DNA from: DATEMU01 sp964414585
GTDB taxonomy: Bacteria > Planctomycetota > Phycisphaerae > UBA1845 > UTPLA1
Reading direction: 5' to 3'
Assembly (NCBI GenBank): GCA_964414585.1
Contig: CAYPXR010000055.1
Coordinates: forward strand, 1 to 64,000
Length of the DNA stretch: 64,000 bases
How positions within the stretch are numbered: the first letter of the stretch is position 1; the number at the start of each line of letters is the position of its first letter. Of the stretch, positions 61,494 to 64,000 are shown in pieces. Made by a program: the position numbers and the translations under genes. The notes beneath the pieces are model-generated. The model was not told where the DNA came from, made no database searches, and saw only the letters and a program-made list of their open reading frames with translations.

Positions 61494-63884
61494 TCACGGC
61501 GGACACGGGTCGCCGATCATGAGCAGCGCGACCATCGCGTCCACGTCCGCGAGTTCAATAGACTCGTTCTGATCGACGTCCGCGCGGCAGAAGGCAACGG
61601 AGCCGCAAGGGGGTGGTGAAAAGATCGCGTCGACCAAACCCTGTACGTCAAGCCCGTCGAGCAGGCCGTCGCCATTGGTGTCGCCGGGGCAGCAGGCCAC
61701 AGTGCAGGCGCCGCCGCCCAGAATTTTGGCGATGAAGAGGGCGATGTCGAGTCCATCGACGGCGTTGTCTTCGTTGACGTCGGCGCGGCAGAACTCGGGC
61801 GTGCCGTCGATGGGGGGATTGAGCAGGGCATCGACGAAGCCGGGGATGTCGCCTTCGTCGATGACGCAGTTATTGTCGATGTCGCCGAGGCAGCAGTCGG
61901 GACCCGCGGCGTTGCAGGGGTTGGGGGTGCAGGTTGTGGCATCGCCATGATAGATGCCGCTCATACTGGTGCAGTCGGATTGGGAGACTTCCTGGCAGGC
62001 GCCGCCGGAGAGGCAACAGGCACCGGTCGGTGGCGGACAGGGGTTGGGGGTGCAACTGGTGCTATCGCCCTGATAAGTTCCGCTCGCCATGGCGCAGGCA
62101 ATCTGCGTCAGAACCTGGCACGTGCCATCCGGGATGCAGCATGCGCCGGTCGCCGCACACGTGTATATCGAACAGGGCTGGCCTTCGGTGTAGAGGTCGC
62201 CGGGGGCGATGCAGCCCGCCTGGGCAATGACTTCGCAGTTTTGATCGGCGTGACAACACGCCCCGGAGCCGGTGGGGATGCAGGTGATGGTCATCTCGCC
62301 GGTGCCGCTCGCGCCAGACGTGCCGCCGACGCGGATCAAGTAGCAGGTTCCGCTGGTGACGGAGATGTAGACGTAGCCGGCCGTTCCGCAGTAGTTATCG
62401 TTGCAGGCCAGCGGCGTACCAAGGCTCGGCGGACAGGTGCAGCCTTCGTAGACGGCGAGTGCGGAATCGAAGTCGGTCGAGTCACACAGACTGACTGTCA
62501 GGGTGCCGTCGCAGGTCGCGGTGTAGCTGTACCAGATGTCGTTATCGATGGTGGAGCAGGAGGCGGCGGGGCCGTCCGTGGATGCGCCGCGCGTGTCGAA
62601 GGGGTAGGCGCCGTTGGTCACGACGCTCGCGTCGGCGCAGGCGTCGTTGATCGGCGGGCAGAACCAGGTCGCGCAGTTTCCGGCGTGCCAGAGACCGCCG
62701 TCGTGATAGCAATCGGTCGGGTTGAGGTTTTGGCAGGCGCTGTCGGGCATGCAGCAGGCGCCAAGGCTGGTCGTGCCGCAGGGGGGATCGACGTTGGCGC
62801 AGGCGATTCCTTCGGAGAAGCGTTGATTGAGATTCTGGCAGGCGGAGATGTTCACGTTGTCGTTGCAAGTCATGGAGGCGTCTTCACAGCATGCACCGGT
62901 GACGATCGAACAACTGCCCGGGCACGTTCCATTGAGGGTGAAGGCATCAAAGGGGCCGGCGCATTGCAGCGGATTGGAGACATCGGTGCATATCCCTGTC
63001 GATGAATTGCAGCAGGAGCCCGGAATCGTCGCCAGGTCCTGGGCGAAGATGATGAAGGATAGGTTTTTGATTGTGCCGGCGGGCGGGGGATTTTGCGCGG
63101 CACACACCGGGCGATTCTGATTTCCCGCGATGTTCGACCAAAAGGGCACGGCAAGGGAGGGAAAGCCCTGTTTGGCCTGTACATCCGTGTTGATCTGCGA
63201 CAAGCACCAACCCGATTGCGGCGGTGCGGGGTGACGCGCGACGACGGATAACCAGTACTTGGTATTTTTCTGGACGATGATGCTGACGGGGATGTCGACG
63301 ACGTAGTAGGGCCTACAGACGCCGCCGGGGGTTTGGTTGGTGAGTGAGGCGGCGGGCACTTCCTGCGACGCCACGACGCTTCCGGTTTGACCGCCCATGG
63401 CATCGGGTTGCCCGGCGGGATGATCGCCGCCGCTGGGGTCGTTTGGATAGATCGTCACGAAAACGCTGTTCCACGTGGTGGTCGGCGTCGCGGTGCCGCT
63501 GCCGGTCTGGAAGAAGGCGAAGGCCACGCGTACGGAGGTGATCTGGCAATCGGTGGAGGGATTCATGGCATCGACGAAAGTGAAATCATCGGCGGCGCCG
63601 GCGATGAATTGCCAGACTGGCGCGGCGGGCGGTTCGCTGAGCTGGCTGGAGGGATCGCCGAAGTCATCGAGCGGCAGACCGTTGTCCCAGGTGAATGCGC
63701 CGGGTCCGCCGCGCGGCGATGCGCCGGGCGGGGCTTGCCACTCTTCAAGCGAGATGGTGTGACCGACGCTTCGAGAAAGAGTCTGCTCCGGCGTTGAGTC
63801 CTTTGACGGCCCGTCACTCTGCGCGAGGCTGGGCGGGGCCTGAGTCAGCAGGAGTCCCGCGATCGCACAGGTTGCGATCCGCAT
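61494..63884 (-). CDS. Secreted Cys-rich protein with dockerin-like C-terminus
   Basis: About 796 residues. A signal peptide (MRIATCAIAGLLLTQAPPSLAQ) directs export. The N-terminal 250 residues are globular. Then come Cys-rich units of the form GACCxPDGxCQ...CxxxxGxYxGDxTxCxPNPC, interrupted by a domain with NDIWYSYTATCDGTLTVSLC (pre-peptidase-like). The C-terminus has four calcium-loop motifs as in type I dockerins (GDIDNNCVIDEGD, ADVNEDNAVDGLD, GDTNGDGLLDGLD, ADVDQNESIELAD). ATG 63884 is used; GTG 63908, with AGGG upstream, is a good alternative. Such proteins are frequent in Phycisphaerae-like genomes; role unknown. Confidence 0.8.
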   Translation of the reverse strand: MRIATCAIAGLLLTQAPPSLAQSDGPSKDSTPEQTLSRSVGHTISLEEWQAPPGASPRGGPGAFTWDNGLPLDDFGDPSSQLSEPPAAPVWQFIAGAADDFTFVDAMNPSTDCQITSVRVAFAFFQTGSGTATPTTTWNSVFVTIYPNDPSGGDHPAGQPDAMGGQTGSVVASQEVPAASLTNQTPGGVCRPYYVVDIPVSIIVQKNTKYWLSVVARHPAPPQSGWCLSQINTDVQAKQGFPSLAVPFWSNIAGNQNRPVCAAQNPPPAGTIKNLSFIIFAQDLATIPGSCCNSSTGICTDVSNPLQCAGPFDAFTLNGTCPGSCSIVTGACCEDASMTCNDNVNISACQNLNQRFSEGIACANVDPPCGTTSLGACCMPDSACQNLNPTDCYHDGGLWHAGNCATWFCPPINDACADASVVTNGAYPFDTRGASTDGPAASCSTIDNDIWYSYTATCDGTLTVSLCDSTDFDSALAVYEGCTCPPSLGTPLACNDNYCGTAGYVYISVTSGTCYLIRVGGTSGASGTGEMTITCIPTGSGACCHADQNCEVIAQAGCIAPGDLYTEGQPCSIYTCAATGACCIPDGTCQVLTQIACAMASGTYQGDSTSCTPNPCPPPTGACCLSGGACQEVSQSDCTSMSGIYHGDATTCTPNPCNAAGPDCCLGDIDNNCVIDEGDIPGFVDALLNPPIDGTPEFCRADVNEDNAVDGLDIALFIAKILGGGACTVACCPGDTNGDGLLDGLDVQGLVDAIFSPPPCGSVAFCRADVDQNESIELADVDAMVALLMIGDPCPP

Positions 63885-64000
63885 GAATCGATGGAGATTC
63901 GTTTCCACGTCAGCCCTGGCTCCCTGTCTCCGCCCGTGCTCCCCCCAAAGCCCTTTCATCGGTCGGTCGCCGCGGCGACCCGACCCGATACAAGCGGGTT

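Overview
The window looks like chromosomal DNA of a Planctomycetota bacterium, probably from the Phycisphaerae or a relative. This is inferred, not proven. The base composition is GC-rich with strong GC3 bias. Several membrane proteins begin with a Cys-x2-Cys ... CPECG zinc ribbon. There is a secreted Cys-rich protein with GACC-type repeats and dockerin-like calcium loops, a giant FG-GAP lipoprotein, and an enlarged SecA. lpxB argues for an outer membrane with lipid A. No phage, IS transposase or CRISPR array was seen.

Layout. 1-7.7 kb: end of a saccharopine-dehydrogenase-like gene, a glycosyltransferase, glyA, an unknown lipoprotein, a diguanylate cyclase, a lipoprotein/TetR pair and tatA. 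7.8-17.6 kb: an exopolysaccharide-type cluster (asparagine-synthase-like amidotransferase, CapK-like ligase, two VanZ-type proteins, a polyprenyl-phosphate sugar transferase, a sugar-binding-type lipoprotein and a ParA ATPase). 17.7-20.2 kb: a tiny hyperbasic protein gene with its own promoter, ideal Shine-Dalgarno and terminator, then a HAD phosphatase, pyrK and a promoter-hairpin-terminator leader RNA. 20.2-30.5 kb: ffh, a zinc-ribbon membrane protein, an SDR, secA and an ABC-2 exporter. 30.6-36 kb: recQ, feoAB with a Fur-like operator, and an HU protein. 36.3-44.7 kb: lpxB overlapping a JAMM peptidase gene, then rpsB-tsf-pyrH, rlmN, tilS and a GT39-type membrane protein. 44.7-57.7 kb: a repeat-built AsmA-like protein, a glycogen-debranching-type enzyme, a 1615-residue FG-GAP lipoprotein and a TIGR03960-type radical SAM protein. 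57.5-60.3 kb: a tandem segmental duplication (3' end of the radical SAM gene plus a zinc-ribbon gene) flanking a UPF0175/DUF3368 toxin-antitoxin pair. Two genes here are each broken by one in-frame stop. 61.3-64 kb: tRNA-Thr and the Cys-rich dockerin-like protein.

How the genes work together. Translation and export are well represented: rpsB, tsf, rlmN, tilS and tRNA-Thr; ffh, secA and tatA. Envelope building is the second theme: lpxB, the polysaccharide cluster, AsmA-like lipid transport and GT39. Iron uptake (feoAB) carries the clearest regulatory site.

The most unusual items are: the 22-residue basic protein unit; the pyrK leader RNA; SecA with a zinc-binding insert and a five-fold W-x(4-5)-F repeat; the AsmA-like protein built from roughly 118-residue units; a 47-nt three-way-junction element; a dispersed GATCAGAGCCGCG repeat; and the duplicated, partly decayed zinc-ribbon locus.
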